Origin: Aurantiochytrium sp. KH105 | Taxonomy: Eukaryota; Sar; Bigyra; Thraustochytrida; Thraustochytriidae | Assembly: GCA_003116975.1 (NCBI GenBank) | Contig: BGKB01000020.1 | Span: 372,001 to 436,000, forward strand | DNA: 64,000 bases | Direction of reading: 5' to 3' | Shown: positions 8,574-19,150 of the stretch, one piece after another | Layout: every line of letters starts with the position of its first letter | Position numbering within the stretch: the first letter of the stretch is position 1 | Notes under the pieces: model-generated | Told to the model about the DNA's origin: nothing | What the model saw: the letters and a program-made list of their open reading frames with translations, nothing else | Database searches by the model: none | Made by a program: the position numbers and the translations under genes

Positions 8574-10577
8574 ATGACGCGAAGCGAGCAGCTGCTGGCG
8601 GCGCTGGACGCCGGCCTGGAGTGGGTCTTTGCCCGAGCAGACACCATGGACGACATCATCACGCTGGGCATGGGGCGCTCGATAGACCGCATGATTGGCC
8701 TGAGGCCCGATGTGGAGAACAAGGAGGTTTTCGAACAGGAAAGACTCCGCATTCTGCGTCGCGGAAACGAACTCAATATCTGGGTGGCCATCCTGGCCCT
8801 GGCCATCTGGACACCCGAAATGGTCGTCAGCTGGCGACAGCCACTCTGGACGCTGGGTGCAGTCTTTGTTACCTCGCTCATGCACCAGTACATGTTCATG
8901 CTCTTGGCAAGGAGATATCCTATGGCGCTTCAGTTCTACTTTTCGTTCCCAGACTATTTGGCTCTCACATCGACATGGCAGCAAATGTACGTCGAGTACA
9001 GCGGCTGGAGCGTGTCGTCGTTCTATGCTCTTGCGTGTTGGCACCGCATTGGTGTGATTTGTCTGGTCAAAGAGTCCTTTACAGGAAGCATGATGTACCT
9101 TTTTCTCTTCGTCTATCTATGGGCGTTCGAGTCACGCATTGCCCCGGAGGAGGTCTTCGAGCTCGATGCGCACACTGCCAAGTACGCTGCGGGCGGCATC
9201 TTCGTCATGGCCACTTTTATTTATAGCACTCTCCGAGCCAAAGTTCTCTATTGCGAGCTGGCCGCGGCGGAGGTGGCTAAACTCGATCACCTCAAGGCTG
9301 TCTTTCACTTTGTGAGCCACGAATACCGCAATCACTTTTTCGCCGGTACGATGGCGCTCGACTCCTTGCACAGCAATAAGGAGCTGTCCCCCGGTGCGCA
9401 ACGAGATGTGGAGGTACTCGATCGCGCGCATCGCAACATTTCGGCGCTCATGGAAAACGTTTTGCAAATGTCGCAGCTCGATTCGAACAACCAAAAAATT
9501 TGGCAGGGCGAGGCCGCTCCCTTTCGGGTGTCCGAAGACCTTGTCATGATGCTCCGCAAGTACGGTGAGGCCGTGTCGGGCGTTCGCTTCGGGAGGAACG
9601 TGACGATCATGTCTCATGATACTAGCACGCACCAAAATACCGACCACGTTTGCTTCGAGCTCACCGAGTCCGACGCCGTTCGCACGCTCCCACCCGTCGT
9701 CGGGTCAGTTTCATTGCTTTTGCAGGCAACCAATAATCTTGTGAGCAACGCTATCAAATTCACGCCCCCTGGTGGGCTTGTTTCCGTTTCGGTTGATGTG
9801 GAGCCGCACGCAGCGCCCAACAAGGTGCGTTTGCTGATTGCCGTGCGCGATACGGGTCGCGGCATCTCCGAAGAGGCGCGGGCAACAATATTTGAGCCCT
9901 TTGTTCAGACATGTGCTGGTGACGCTATTGAACTCGGCGGCTCTGGTCTCGGTTTATCTTTTACGAAAAAAATTATCGAGGCCTTTGAGGAGGGCACTGT
10001 GTCCGTGGACTCCGAGGTTGGTAAAGGCAGCACGTTTCGTGTTTCGATTCTGCTACCCTACGATCGGGATTCCGGGGCCAGCACTCCCGCGACAGCCTTT
10101 GATGCGAATCCGCAGATCCCGAGCCACGTGTCTTCTGTCGTGTGCATCCTCGTCGTCGACGACAGTCTCACAAACCGACTCATGCTGCGAAATTACCTTG
10201 CGCGCAAACTCGGCGGAGTCCAACAGAGCGCCAAGATCGACGAAGCTGGAGATGGCGCCTCGGCCGTCGCGACAGTGTCTGCGCAAGGTACTCTGTATTA
10301 CCACGCGATCACCATGGATTTCCATATGCCCGGCGACTTTGACGGCGTCGAAGCCACGCGCCGCATTCGCGAACTGGGCTTCGTAGGAAGGATTGTCGGC
10401 GTCACGGGCGAGGAGGACCCCGTAGAGATGCAGCGCATGCTCGATGCAGGTTGCGACGCCGTGTGGCGTAAGGGCGGCAATCTCGAGCAGCTTGTTAAGT
10501 CTCTCCACCTCGACTCGCGTCTCTCCCGAGAGCGCCTGCTGCGCCACCTGGCCTCGTCCTCGCACGACGTTTCATGA
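8574..10577 (+). CDS. Membrane-bound hybrid histidine kinase
   Basis: A 667-residue sensor kinase. Several hydrophobic segments (about residues 60-220) form a membrane sensor region with no known ligand-binding domain. A DHp helix carries FVSHEYRNHFF, with the probable phospho-acceptor H249. The HATPase_c domain has the N box NNLVSNAIKF, G1 DTGRGIS and G2 GGSGLGLS. The C-terminal receiver has the acidic pair D529/D530, phospho-acceptor D582 in MDFHMPG, T611 and K633. All catalytic signatures are present, so autophosphorylation and intramolecular transfer are expected. A histidine-phosphotransfer protein would normally carry the signal onward, and none is encoded here. The H box differs from the common SHELRTPL (Tyr for Leu, NH for TP). 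Hybrid kinases are common in protists and fungi and absent from animals. Confidence 0.93.
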   Translation: MTRSEQLLAALDAGLEWVFARADTMDDIITLGMGRSIDRMIGLRPDVENKEVFEQERLRILRRGNELNIWVAILALAIWTPEMVVSWRQPLWTLGAVFVTSLMHQYMFMLLARRYPMALQFYFSFPDYLALTSTWQQMYVEYSGWSVSSFYALACWHRIGVICLVKESFTGSMMYLFLFVYLWAFESRIAPEEVFELDAHTAKYAAGGIFVMATFIYSTLRAKVLYCELAAAEVAKLDHLKAVFHFVSHEYRNHFFAGTMALDSLHSNKELSPGAQRDVEVLDRAHRNISALMENVLQMSQLDSNNQKIWQGEAAPFRVSEDLVMMLRKYGEAVSGVRFGRNVTIMSHDTSTHQNTDHVCFELTESDAVRTLPPVVGSVSLLLQATNNLVSNAIKFTPPGGLVSVSVDVEPHAAPNKVRLLIAVRDTGRGISEEARATIFEPFVQTCAGDAIELGGSGLGLSFTKKIIEAFEEGTVSVDSEVGKGSTFRVSILLPYDRDSGASTPATAFDANPQIPSHVSSVVCILVVDDSLTNRLMLRNYLARKLGGVQQSAKIDEAGDGASAVATVSAQGTLYYHAITMDFHMPGDFDGVEATRRIRELGFVGRIVGVTGEEDPVEMQRMLDAGCDAVWRKGGNLEQLVKSLHLDSRLSRERLLRHLASSSHDVS

Positions 10578-11242
10578 CAAAGCGGCTACCTGCCTTCCTG
10601 CCCGCCTGCGTGCATGCATGCCTGATGAGCTAGCTATACCACCTGTTGAGCGTGTATACAATTTAGAAGAAGAACATAACAAAACAGAGCAACGACAGCT
10701 TGAAGTAAGCCCATCCATCGCCGATCCCATGCTGTCGTCGTACTACAACATTCATTCTTGTCCTAATTTTCAGATTCAGACTATCGCGTCCCAATTTGCG
10801 GCAAGCGCCTATTACAAAACCCGGTGTCTTGGTGCGCAACTCCGAAAAGCATCTTTTCATTGGGTCCTTTATCGTTCGCGCCGTTTTGCGTCCCACACCC
10901 CTCTTCGCCCGGTACCCCGGCGCTCTTTCCACCCCGCCCGACCGACGCCGACTGCACGCCGCGCTGCCTCCACCCTCCTTCGGCCAACGCAACAGACCTC
11001 CGAGGAAAGATACAAGCTCTCCATGCTTGCATGCGCACGCCCTACGCGGCTCCTGCGACGAAAACTCGACTTCTGGCTGATCGAAAAATGATTTTCCTAC
11101 TTGACGTTTTTTTCGATCGGAGGTTTTACCACCGCAGCGCAGGACCGGAATCAGCGCCTCGCGCCGCATGCGCTCTTCTGCCGCCCCCTCGCTCGCTCCG
11201 CTGCGGCGCGGCGTGCTGCGTCGCGGCGTGCTGCGACGCGCC

Positions 11243-11280
11243 GCGTCGCGTCGCGTCGCGTCGCGTCGCGTCGCGTCGCC
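11243..11280. repeat. GTCGC pentanucleotide microsatellite
   Basis: About seven tandem copies of GTCGC, with a GGCGTGCTGC direct repeat just before it. Noncoding. Confidence 0.9.
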
Positions 11281-11629
11281 GCGCGGGCGCGCAAGAGCGG
11301 CATGGCGGGCGCCGGCGACGGCGCGGGGCTGCGGGCTTTGCGCAAGTGGCGGCCGGGGGATAAGTCAGTGCGGCCGGCGCATAGGCCAGTGTGGCGCGGC
11401 GGCCGCAAGTGCGCTATCGCGCGAAGACTGGCGGGGCTGGCGGCGCCTGAAATCCCGGACCTGGACAGGGGAAAGAAAGAAAGAAGATGAAGATAGAAAC
11501 ACCTGCCTGGAAAACGGGGCAAGACCTGCGACGAGACGGGCGCCGAGAAGTCCGGCGGCGAGGGTAGCTAGTTGCAGCTCGAGAAGGGCGCGGAGAGCGG
11601 CAACTTGGGGCTTTCCGGGTCTCACTCGA

Positions 11630-11657
11630 CACACGCACGCACGCACGCACGCACGCA
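11630..11657. repeat. ACGC microsatellite
   Basis: About six tandem copies of ACGC in noncoding DNA. Confidence 0.9.
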
Positions 11658-11904
11658 GAGGTTCATTTCATCGGTGTGGATGAGTCCATCGCAGAGGTCT
11701 GAATGTCAATCCATCCCTGCCCGAAGATGAAGCTGCGGCGGGAATCGGATTGATGATTACTTGCTGGCAGTGGCTGGCTGGCTTGCTTGCTTGCTTGGCT
11801 TGGCTTGGCTTGCGACGCGTGTACGGCAAGCGCGGGGAGGCTGATGACGATGTCCAGGCGGCATCTCTCTGTCTTCGTCCATCCTTCCGTACTTTGCTTT
11901 GCGC

Positions 11905-11965
11905 TGCTTCGCGTTGCCCTGCCTTGCCTTGCCTTGCGTTGCCTTGCATTGCCTTGCGCGGCCTT
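11905..11965. repeat. CCTTG-type imperfect microsatellite
   Basis: Imperfect array of GCCTTG units with GCGTTG and GCATTG variants, 0.3 kb upstream of the thiolase start. It is preceded at 11778-11815 by TTGC and GGCTT runs. Confidence 0.85.
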
Positions 11966-12201
11966 GGACTCTCTCTCTCCAGAACGAGGGAAGGAATGGG
12001 AGAAAGAAAGATGGTAAGCCATGCCTGGGTTAGACGCGTCCCTAGCGTTTGGCGTAGGCGGGTCCTACCGGCGGGGTGGGTACCTTACCTTTCCCGCTAC
12101 CTTACTTTGCTTTCTTTGCCGGAGGCGGAATGCAATGCATTTCGGACCTCCAGGCACGAGCAAACCCGAATCGTCCCGTGCGTGAACGAGCGTGAACAAG
12201 C

Positions 12202-12202
<1 letters not shown>

Positions 12203-12250
<48 letters not shown>

Positions 12251-12287
12251 AGAGAAGAAGAAGAAGAAGAAGAAGAAGAAGAAGAAG
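12203..12287. repeat. CAG array followed by AAG array in the thiolase leader
   Basis: About 15 CAG units and then about 11 AAG units end exactly at the thiolase ATG. They are in frame with the thiolase, so a reading that starts at 12192 would add poly-Gln and poly-Lys. I treat them as 5' UTR because the PTS2 signal must sit at the protein's N-terminus. Confidence 0.85.
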
Positions 12288-13601
12288 ATGGCGAACCGTC
12301 TGGAGAAACTCGCGGCGCACCTGCAGGTGGCCGGAAGCGCGAACGGCGCCGGTGTGGACGCGCAGCTGACGAGCATGGAGCAGAAGAAGATCTTTGGCGC
12401 CGTCGGCTCGCAGTCCGATGACGATGTCGTGATCGTGTCGGCCAAGCGCACGGCCATCGCGCGCGCGCGCAAGGGCGGATTCAAGGACACCACCCCGGAC
12501 ACTCTCCTCAAGAACGCCTTTGAGGGCGTGCTCGCCGACTCCAAGCTGGACCCCAAGGAGATCCAGGACATTGTCGTCGGAAACGTGCAAATGTCCGGCG
12601 CCTACAGCATGCCCGGCCGCGCCGCCGCCGTTCTCGCGGGCATCCCCGAGTCGGCCGGCTTTGTCGCCATGAACCGCCAGTGCAGCTCCGGCCTTGAGGC
12701 CGTGGCCACCATCGCCTCCAAGATCAAGTCGGGCGTCATCGAGGTCGGCATCGGCGCCGGTGTCGAGTCCATGTCCAACGGCGGCAGCCCCGGCGACGTT
12801 TCCAACATGCCCCCCATGGACCTCAACTCCATCTTCCAGCACCCCGTCGCCTCGCAGGCCCTTACCCCGATGGGTATCACCAGCGAGAACGTCGCCGCCA
12901 AGTTCGGCATCACCCGCGAGGAGCAGGACCAGATGGCCGTCGACTCCCACGCCAAGGCCCTCAAGGCCCAGGAGCAGGGCTGGCTCAAGGACGAGATCAT
13001 CCCCGTCACCGTCACCGTCGAGGACGCCGACGGCAACGAGAAGGAGGTCGTCATTGACAAGGATGAGGGCCCCCGCGCTGGAACCACCATGGAGAAGCTT
13101 GCCAAGCTCAAGCCCGCCTTCAAGGAGGGTGGCTCCACCACCGCCGGCAACGCCTCTCAGGTCAGTGATGGTGCTGCCGCCGTCATCCTCATGAGCCGCC
13201 GCAAGGCAAAGGAGCTCGGCATGCCCATCAAGGCTGTTTTCCGCGGCTACAAGGTCGTTGGCGTCCCCGCCGCCATCATGGGCATCGGCCCCGCCGCTGC
13301 CATCCCGGCCTGCCTCGAGTCCACCGGTGTCTCCGTCTCTGACGTCGATGTGTACGAGATCAACGAGGCCTTCGCCTCGCAGGCCACCTACTGCGTCAAG
13401 AAGCTCGGCATCCCCATGAACAAGGTCAACCCCGTTGGCTCGGGCATCTCGCTCGGCCACCCGCTCGGATGCACTGGCGCTCGCCAGGTCGCCACCCTTC
13501 TCAACACCTTCAAGCGCGAGCACAAGAAGCTCGGTGTCGTCTCCATGTGCATCGGCACGGGTATGGGCGCTGCCGCGCTTATCGAGAACGAGCAGCAGTA
13601 A
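12288..13601 (+). CDS. Peroxisomal 3-ketoacyl-CoA thiolase (acetyl-CoA acyltransferase) with PTS2
   Basis: A 437-residue thiolase that cleaves 3-ketoacyl-CoA with CoA in the last step of fatty-acid beta-oxidation. Nucleophile C132 lies in NRQCSSG. Other signatures are NEAFASQ, H391 in GHPLGCTGAR and the second catalytic C421 in MCIGTGMGAA. The N-terminus after the chosen ATG reads MANRLEKLAAHL, an exact R-L-x5-H-L type 2 peroxisomal targeting signal, and there is no C-terminal SKL. Both facts place it in the peroxisome. An in-frame ATG at 12192 would add poly-Gln/poly-Lys ahead of the signal and is unlikely to be used. Codon use is strongly GC3-biased, suggesting high expression. It is convergent with adenylosuccinate lyase, with a 264-bp gap. 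Confidence 0.96.
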   Translation: MANRLEKLAAHLQVAGSANGAGVDAQLTSMEQKKIFGAVGSQSDDDVVIVSAKRTAIARARKGGFKDTTPDTLLKNAFEGVLADSKLDPKEIQDIVVGNVQMSGAYSMPGRAAAVLAGIPESAGFVAMNRQCSSGLEAVATIASKIKSGVIEVGIGAGVESMSNGGSPGDVSNMPPMDLNSIFQHPVASQALTPMGITSENVAAKFGITREEQDQMAVDSHAKALKAQEQGWLKDEIIPVTVTVEDADGNEKEVVIDKDEGPRAGTTMEKLAKLKPAFKEGGSTTAGNASQVSDGAAAVILMSRRKAKELGMPIKAVFRGYKVVGVPAAIMGIGPAAAIPACLESTGVSVSDVDVYEINEAFASQATYCVKKLGIPMNKVNPVGSGISLGHPLGCTGARQVATLLNTFKREHKKLGVVSMCIGTGMGAAALIENEQQ

Positions 13602-13865
13602 GCTAGTCGCTTTCCTGACAGGCCGGCGATATTGTTGTTCTTGTTGTTCATGATTCACACGCGCCTGCGTGCTCGCATGTATGCAGGCAGACACAGACAG
13701 AGTAAACTTTTTTTTAATCCCATTTCAATCTTTGCAGACATGCATCTCATGCTTCGGGCAGCCAGCTTGTGACCGTTCGTTCGTCCGTCCTCATCTTTCT
13801 CCCCTTCGCGTATAAATGCATGCTTTATGGCTTGGCGTGACATAGCAGATGAAACCATGTGTGCT

Positions 13866-15314
13866 CTACACCTTGAGCTGGCCGTTATCGTAGCTAGAAA
13901 TGATGTCGACGTTCGAGTCAAGGAGCGGCTGGATGTCCGCCTCGATGAACTCGCGCACCTGCTCGGGCGCGCGGCCCACAAAGTTGATGGGATCCAGAAG
14001 CTCGTTGAGCTTGTCGTGGATCGCGCTAAAGCTCTCGTCATCGCGAATGCGGTCCATCAGATCGTTCTCGTTACCCTCGCCCTTGACCTCGCGCGCGGCC
14101 GCCATCGAGTGCTCGCGGATCACCTCGTGCAGCGTCTGGCGGTCGCCACCGTGCTTGACGGCCTCCATGAGAATGTTTTCGGTCGCCATGAACGGAAGCT
14201 CGCGGTTCACGCGCGCCTCGATCACCTTGGGCCACACATGAAGGCCCGAAATGACATCAATGCAAATCGTGAGCAGGGCGTCCGTGGCCAGAAAGGCCTC
14301 CGGCAGCACAAGTCGGCGGTTCGCCGAGTCGTCCAAGGTACGCTCCATCCACTGCGTGCTGTGCGTCATGGCCGTGTTCTGCAAGAGGCACATGACGTAG
14401 CGCGCCAGCGAGCACACGCGCTCAGAGCGCATCGGGTTGCGCTTGTACGCCATGGCCGACGAGCCGACCTGCTTCTTGCCAAAAGGCTCCTCGATTTCCT
14501 TCAGGTTCGCGAGAAGACGAATGTCTGTGCACATCTTGTGCGCAGACTGCGCGATTCCAGACAAAACGGCCAGAATGAAAAAGTCGAGCTTACGCGTGTA
14601 CGTTTGCCCAGACACAGCCACTGCCTGCGAGAATCCAAGGCGCTTCAGCACGAGCTCGTTGAGGTTGAGAACCTTGTCGTGGTCGCCGTCAAAGAGCTCC
14701 AGAAAGCTCGCCTGGGTACCGGTGGTACCTTTGACACCGCGCAGAGGGATGTCCATCTCGTTCTCGATGTGCTGAAAGTCCATCATAAAGTCCTGCAGCC
14801 ACAGCGACGCGCGCTTGCCCACCGTCACAAGCTGCGCCGGCTGGTAGTGCGTAAAGCCGAGCGTAGGCCGCGACCGGTGCTCCATGGCAAACTCGGCCAG
14901 CCGGCTCATGAGGACGAGCACCTTTTGGTGCACGAGCACCAGGGACTCGTGCATCTGGATCTGCTCCGTGTTGTCCACGACAAAGCAGCTCGTTGCGCCC
15001 AGATGGATCACCGGACGCGCCTTGGGGCACTGCTCACCCCACGCATGGATGTGCGACATGACGTCGTGGCGGAGCTGCTTCTCCATCTCCTCGGCGTACT
15101 CGTAGTTGATGTTCGTCAGGTTTTCGCGCATCTCCTCGAGCTGCTCGTCGGAGATATCCAGTCCGAGCTCCTGCTCCGACTCGGCCAGCGCCAGCCAGAT
15201 CCGCCGCCACGTCGAGAACTTCTTATCCGCGCTCCACACGTAGCTCATAGCCGCCGAGGCGTACCGCTTCGTCAGCGGGTTCTCGTACACGTCGTCCATG
15301 CGTGCGTGCGACAT
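13866..15314 (-). CDS. Adenylosuccinate lyase
   Basis: A 482-residue enzyme of purine synthesis. It cleaves SAICAR to AICAR and adenylosuccinate to AMP, releasing fumarate, and is a cytosolic homotetramer. It carries the superfamily loop GSSAMAYKRNPMRSE (usual family form SSAMPYKRNPMRSE, so Pro is Ala here), LGATSCFV near the substrate-binding histidine (HLGAT), and the TQWMERTLDDSANRR block. Length matches animal and bacterial-type homologues of about 480 residues when translation starts at MSHARMDDVYENPL. The frame stays open another 89 codons upstream through a GCCGA microsatellite, which I treat as leader. A start five codons later (15299) is possible. Confidence 0.95.
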   Translation of the reverse strand: MSHARMDDVYENPLTKRYASAAMSYVWSADKKFSTWRRIWLALAESEQELGLDISDEQLEEMRENLTNINYEYAEEMEKQLRHDVMSHIHAWGEQCPKARPVIHLGATSCFVVDNTEQIQMHESLVLVHQKVLVLMSRLAEFAMEHRSRPTLGFTHYQPAQLVTVGKRASLWLQDFMMDFQHIENEMDIPLRGVKGTTGTQASFLELFDGDHDKVLNLNELVLKRLGFSQAVAVSGQTYTRKLDFFILAVLSGIAQSAHKMCTDIRLLANLKEIEEPFGKKQVGSSAMAYKRNPMRSERVCSLARYVMCLLQNTAMTHSTQWMERTLDDSANRRLVLPEAFLATDALLTICIDVISGLHVWPKVIEARVNRELPFMATENILMEAVKHGGDRQTLHEVIREHSMAAAREVKGEGNENDLMDRIRDDESFSAIHDKLNELLDPINFVGRAPEQVREFIEADIQPLLDSNVDIISSYDNGQLKV

Positions 15315-15330
15315 CGTCTCGCCGTGCCGT

Positions 15331-15358
15331 GCCGAGCCGAGCCGAGCCGAGCCGAGCC
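15331..15358. repeat. GCCGA pentanucleotide repeat in leader of adenylosuccinate lyase
   Basis: About five copies of GCCGA, 17-45 bp upstream of the lyase ATG. It keeps the reading frame open upstream but encodes only a repetitive RLGSA-type peptide, so I consider it noncoding. Confidence 0.85.
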
Positions 15359-16322
15359 TTGCCTTGCCGAGCCGTCTCGCGTCGCGTCGCGCCTCGTGTT
15401 GTCTCTGCCGCTGGCCTGCTTGCTCGAGCTCCTCGAGGGCCCAAAGGGTCTGCACCGCGGCTGCACTGCGTGCACAGCGCCGCCCTGCTTGCAGCAGCTG
15501 CACTGCACCTGCAGAGTGCGGTTGGCCGCCAGCGATTGGCCACCGGTCAGGTCCGGTTTGCGGTAGGCAGGGTCTAGCCACCTCTTATGCGGCCGGATAT
15601 ACTACGGATCTTGGGGGAACAACGTGCTTAAAAAGAATGGAGAAGTGAAGAGCGCAAGTGTCGCCATGATGATGATGGTAATGTTGAGCTTGCGAGAGGT
15701 TTGGTCTGATGGAGGGACGACTGGGATCATTCACGCGGGAAGAAGAGAGGCATAGGGGACCTGGAAGGGGCTGCTGAAAAGGGGCTGTTTGTCTTTGTTT
15801 GGGGGAGTGCATGGTGTCCAGCGGACGTCGGGTCCTTTCTTCAAAGACAGCGAAAGTGAGAAGCCAGGATTCATGAATTGTGGAATGTGACACGAACTGA
15901 AAGTGAAAGTGCACGCCAACTTATCAAAACTAAAGTCAAACTTTTGAACATACCTTGCCGAAAATACAGCGAACCCGTCGAAAATGCCTCGCGATAGAAA
16001 AATACAATTACTTACTCTGTTCCTTTCGATTGATCCGGCGATGAGGGTCAATGACTTGTACTCAGTGCGCTCTAGGCCTAGCCAGTCGAAGTAACGACAC
16101 TCACTTCACGATGCAAAAGCTGACGAAAACTTGATGTTGTTTGTGATGCTTCTTACCAGGGAAAAAAAAAAACTGACGATGGACTTACTTTCCTTGTTGA
16201 CTTTATTTGGAAAGTTGCTCTCTCATGAAAGAAATCTCTTTCTATGAGTTGAACGAGCTGGAGCTGTCCATTCAGGACTACTACCTTCTACCCATGATGC
16301 GCAGCACGTACATCACGCTGTC

Positions 16323-16326
16323 GAAA

Positions 16327-16387
<61 letters not shown>

Positions 16388-16388
16388 A
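16323..16388. repeat. AAAG tetranucleotide microsatellite
   Basis: About sixteen nearly perfect copies of GAAA, 220 bp upstream of the DENN-protein ATG. It encodes artefactual KERK / FLSF repeats in the two strands. Confidence 0.95.
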
Positions 16389-16604
16389 AAAAGATCTTTT
16401 TAACCTTTTGCACACTATACACACGCACAACGGCGCGAACGCAGAAGCCAGGAGCCAAAAGACAAAAGCAAACAAGGCCATACATCATTGCATGCTCTTG
16501 GTGGGCAGCGCGAAGGACGCGCACGTCGAGCGCATCTGGGCGGGCTCGTAGCGGACCGCCCCGCCGTGGAGCAACGTGGGCTCGAGCAGAGACCGAAGCC
16601 GAGC

Positions 16605-19112
16605 ATGTCGCGTGCAAGTGCAAACGACCCGCTCTTCGAGTGCTGCTTTGTCGCTCGCGTGCAGGAGGAAAGCGCAGACGGCGACGCCGTGCAACACGGA
16701 CCACCGCAGGGGACGGACGTCTTTGGCGCTGCGCTTGAGAATCGGCAAACTTCAAAGACTGATGCAAGCCCGCGTAGACGGGCCTGTATCGGCTGGAAGT
16801 TCCCTCGGGACAAGGACCAGCTCGATGGCGTGCAAGAAGGTGTCGCTGGCCTGGCCGTCTTTTGCTTCCCGCGACTCAGTCATGAGACTCGCAGAAGACA
16901 TCTCGATTCGTACACCTATGTATTTTCCTTGACGTTGCAAAGTGGCGAGTATCTCTATGGATTTTGTCGTAAATTCCTTCCACCAGGTCGCTTCGTGCGC
17001 CGGACCGATGTAGAGGCACGTTTCCCAGAAGTGCTTTGCATCGTTTCGAAAAGATCCGAACTCGATCTGCACCTCCGAATCCTTGATTGTCTCGAGGGCC
17101 GGCTCATGGTTGAGCCCCCCGCAGCTCTCGGTCTGCTTGATGCACTAGCAAGTCTACCCGAACTCCCTGCGCCCGGAGCGCCCTTTCGTGTGCGAAGCCC
17201 AGTGGGGGGCATTGCCTGCGATTATCAGTTCTTGCGGCCTAGACCTCACGAAAAGGCCCACACCAACCTCGTTTTCAAATTTCTGAGCCCTCGCATGGTT
17301 CACCACCTCGTGGGGCTCATCATGAATGAGAACCGCATTATTTTTGTCAGTGAGCGTGAGACTGTTATTTCACTCGTCATACACGGACTCTTGTCGCTCA
17401 TTTATCCTTTTGTCTGGCAACACATGTTTGTACCGCTCATGCCAGAGCACCTTCTCGAGTATCTCTGCGCGCCCTCCCCCTTTCTTGCCGGCGTGCTCAG
17501 GATCTCGCAACCCAGCCTCAAGAACCTTCCCCTCGGTCACGTCATTATTGCGGATCTCGACAAAAATGAACTCCAGAGCCCTGGCGAACTCACGCCCTTT
17601 GGCGAAGCTTCCACGGAGAAGAACATGGCACGATCCCGCAACGACGATGCAGATCGGATCTCCTCTATTTTCGCGGGCGAAATTCAAGCACTTTACACCA
17701 AAGCGAATGGGTCACATCGTCAAGTCAATGATCTTCACCTTCGCACCACGTGGGCTAGTTTCAACCTTTTTGTCTTTGGCTGGGCAGACCGTTTTGTCGA
17801 CGCACACACGGGCGAGATTCACAAGGAAGGCTTTGTCGCAAGCATTTCCGATCCCTCCCTGCAACGATTCTGTCGCGGCTTTGCGCACACGCAAATGTTC
17901 AACCACTTTGTAGAGCGCCTCGTCGAACATCGGCAACGACGCGCGCATCGAAATGCGGCTCCAAGCACCACCACGGGCGGGTTTCGTCGTGCAGCTGATA
18001 TGCAAGAGCAACAACGCCGCGAGGACGAGATCTTTATGGCGGCGCTCGACACCATTCACGGAGAGTACACCTGGGCTGATGCTAAGCGCGTCATCAAGAA
18101 CGCTTTCCCCCCTCGAACTTGTTATATTCCGCATGGAGCTGTGGCAGAGGCTTTGGACGCCATACCCACCACCATTCGTACAAACCCCAGGTTTGATCCT
18201 TACACTGACGAGACCTTTCACAAGCTCGCTCGCCGCTCGTATGATGTCCGACTCGCGGTTGCCGCCAACAAGGCTATCTGGACTCGCGTGGCGCACACTT
18301 CTGCAAAGAATTGGCGAGCGGGCTACAATGCAATGATATTTCTGCGCTTCATGATTTCTGCAGGATCAGAGGTGGTTCTGGCGTCTGCGTACAAACATAT
18401 TGGTCAGATTGCCGGTCTACTTCGAATCGGGGGCGAGCTTCGTCGCCCTCGTAGCGTGGAAAGCGTCAAGCAACTGCACCGGGCCGCAGCTGTTGTTTAC
18501 CACGCGCTCACGGACCGCCGCGTGCTGCGCTGGGAGCGTTCGGCCCAAGGCGGTCACCGTATCTTCCTTGCAATGGCACGCAAGACCCAGGAGGAGGAGA
18601 CGCGTTTTCTCAAGTGCAAAACGAGCCCTCTACCGAACTTTCGCAATCTGCACGAGCAGCTTTTTGCCCCTTCCGTTACGCTCAAGCCTCCTCTTCACGC
18701 GCACCTTATCGTACTGCCTCCCGTTCCTCCGCGCAAATCGGAAGATCTATTGGGTCTTGGAGCCTTCGATGCGGCCCTTGCGCCGGGGGGAACTCCACCG
18801 CCTTTGACCACGTCCATGTCCAGTGAGGCTCTTGAACCGACCCCCTTTCATCGCGACATGCTCCAGCAGCCGCCTCCACCTCCGCCTAAACCTGGACACG
18901 CGGTGTCGCCTCCTCCTCCTCCGCCGCCGCCGCCGCCCAAACCAGCCAATTTTGGCGCGGGCGTGCCACCACCTCCACCTCGACCGGCCGTGACATCCAC
19001 AACACAAGCTCCTCCGCCACCACCTCCTCCGCCGAAGCCAGGAATGATGTGGCAGTCTTCTGGCGAAGTTGTCTCTTCACTGTCACATCAGCAGTATCAA
19101 CAACAGCAACAA

Positions 19113-19150
<38 letters not shown>

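Larger units (their letters stand above)
10578..12287. other. Intergenic region rich in simple repeats
   Basis: No gene is supported. The segment holds a GTCGC array (11243-11280), an ACGC array (11630-11657), TTGC/GGCTT runs (11778-11815), CCTTG runs (11905-11965), and the CAG and AAG arrays just before the thiolase ATG. All long frames here run through these arrays in several phases and have repeat-like protein sequence. Confidence 0.5.
15315..16604. other. Divergent intergenic region between lyase and DENN genes
   Basis: No gene is supported. It should contain both promoters. A long AAAG microsatellite sits at 16323-16388. The sequence between about 15600 and 16200 is AT-richer than its surroundings and has no credible open frame. 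Confidence 0.5.

Noticed and set aside
12102..13694. 530-codon open frame antisense to the thiolase gene
   Set aside because: It lies fully opposite a well-supported thiolase. The protein is a Val/Gly/Asp/His/Leu mixture typical of the reverse of GC3-biased codons. No family match.
13827..15566. 579-codon plus-strand frame opposite adenylosuccinate lyase
   Set aside because: Shadow of a GC3-rich gene with RH/LV-rich sequence and no domain. The lyase on the other strand has full catalytic motifs.
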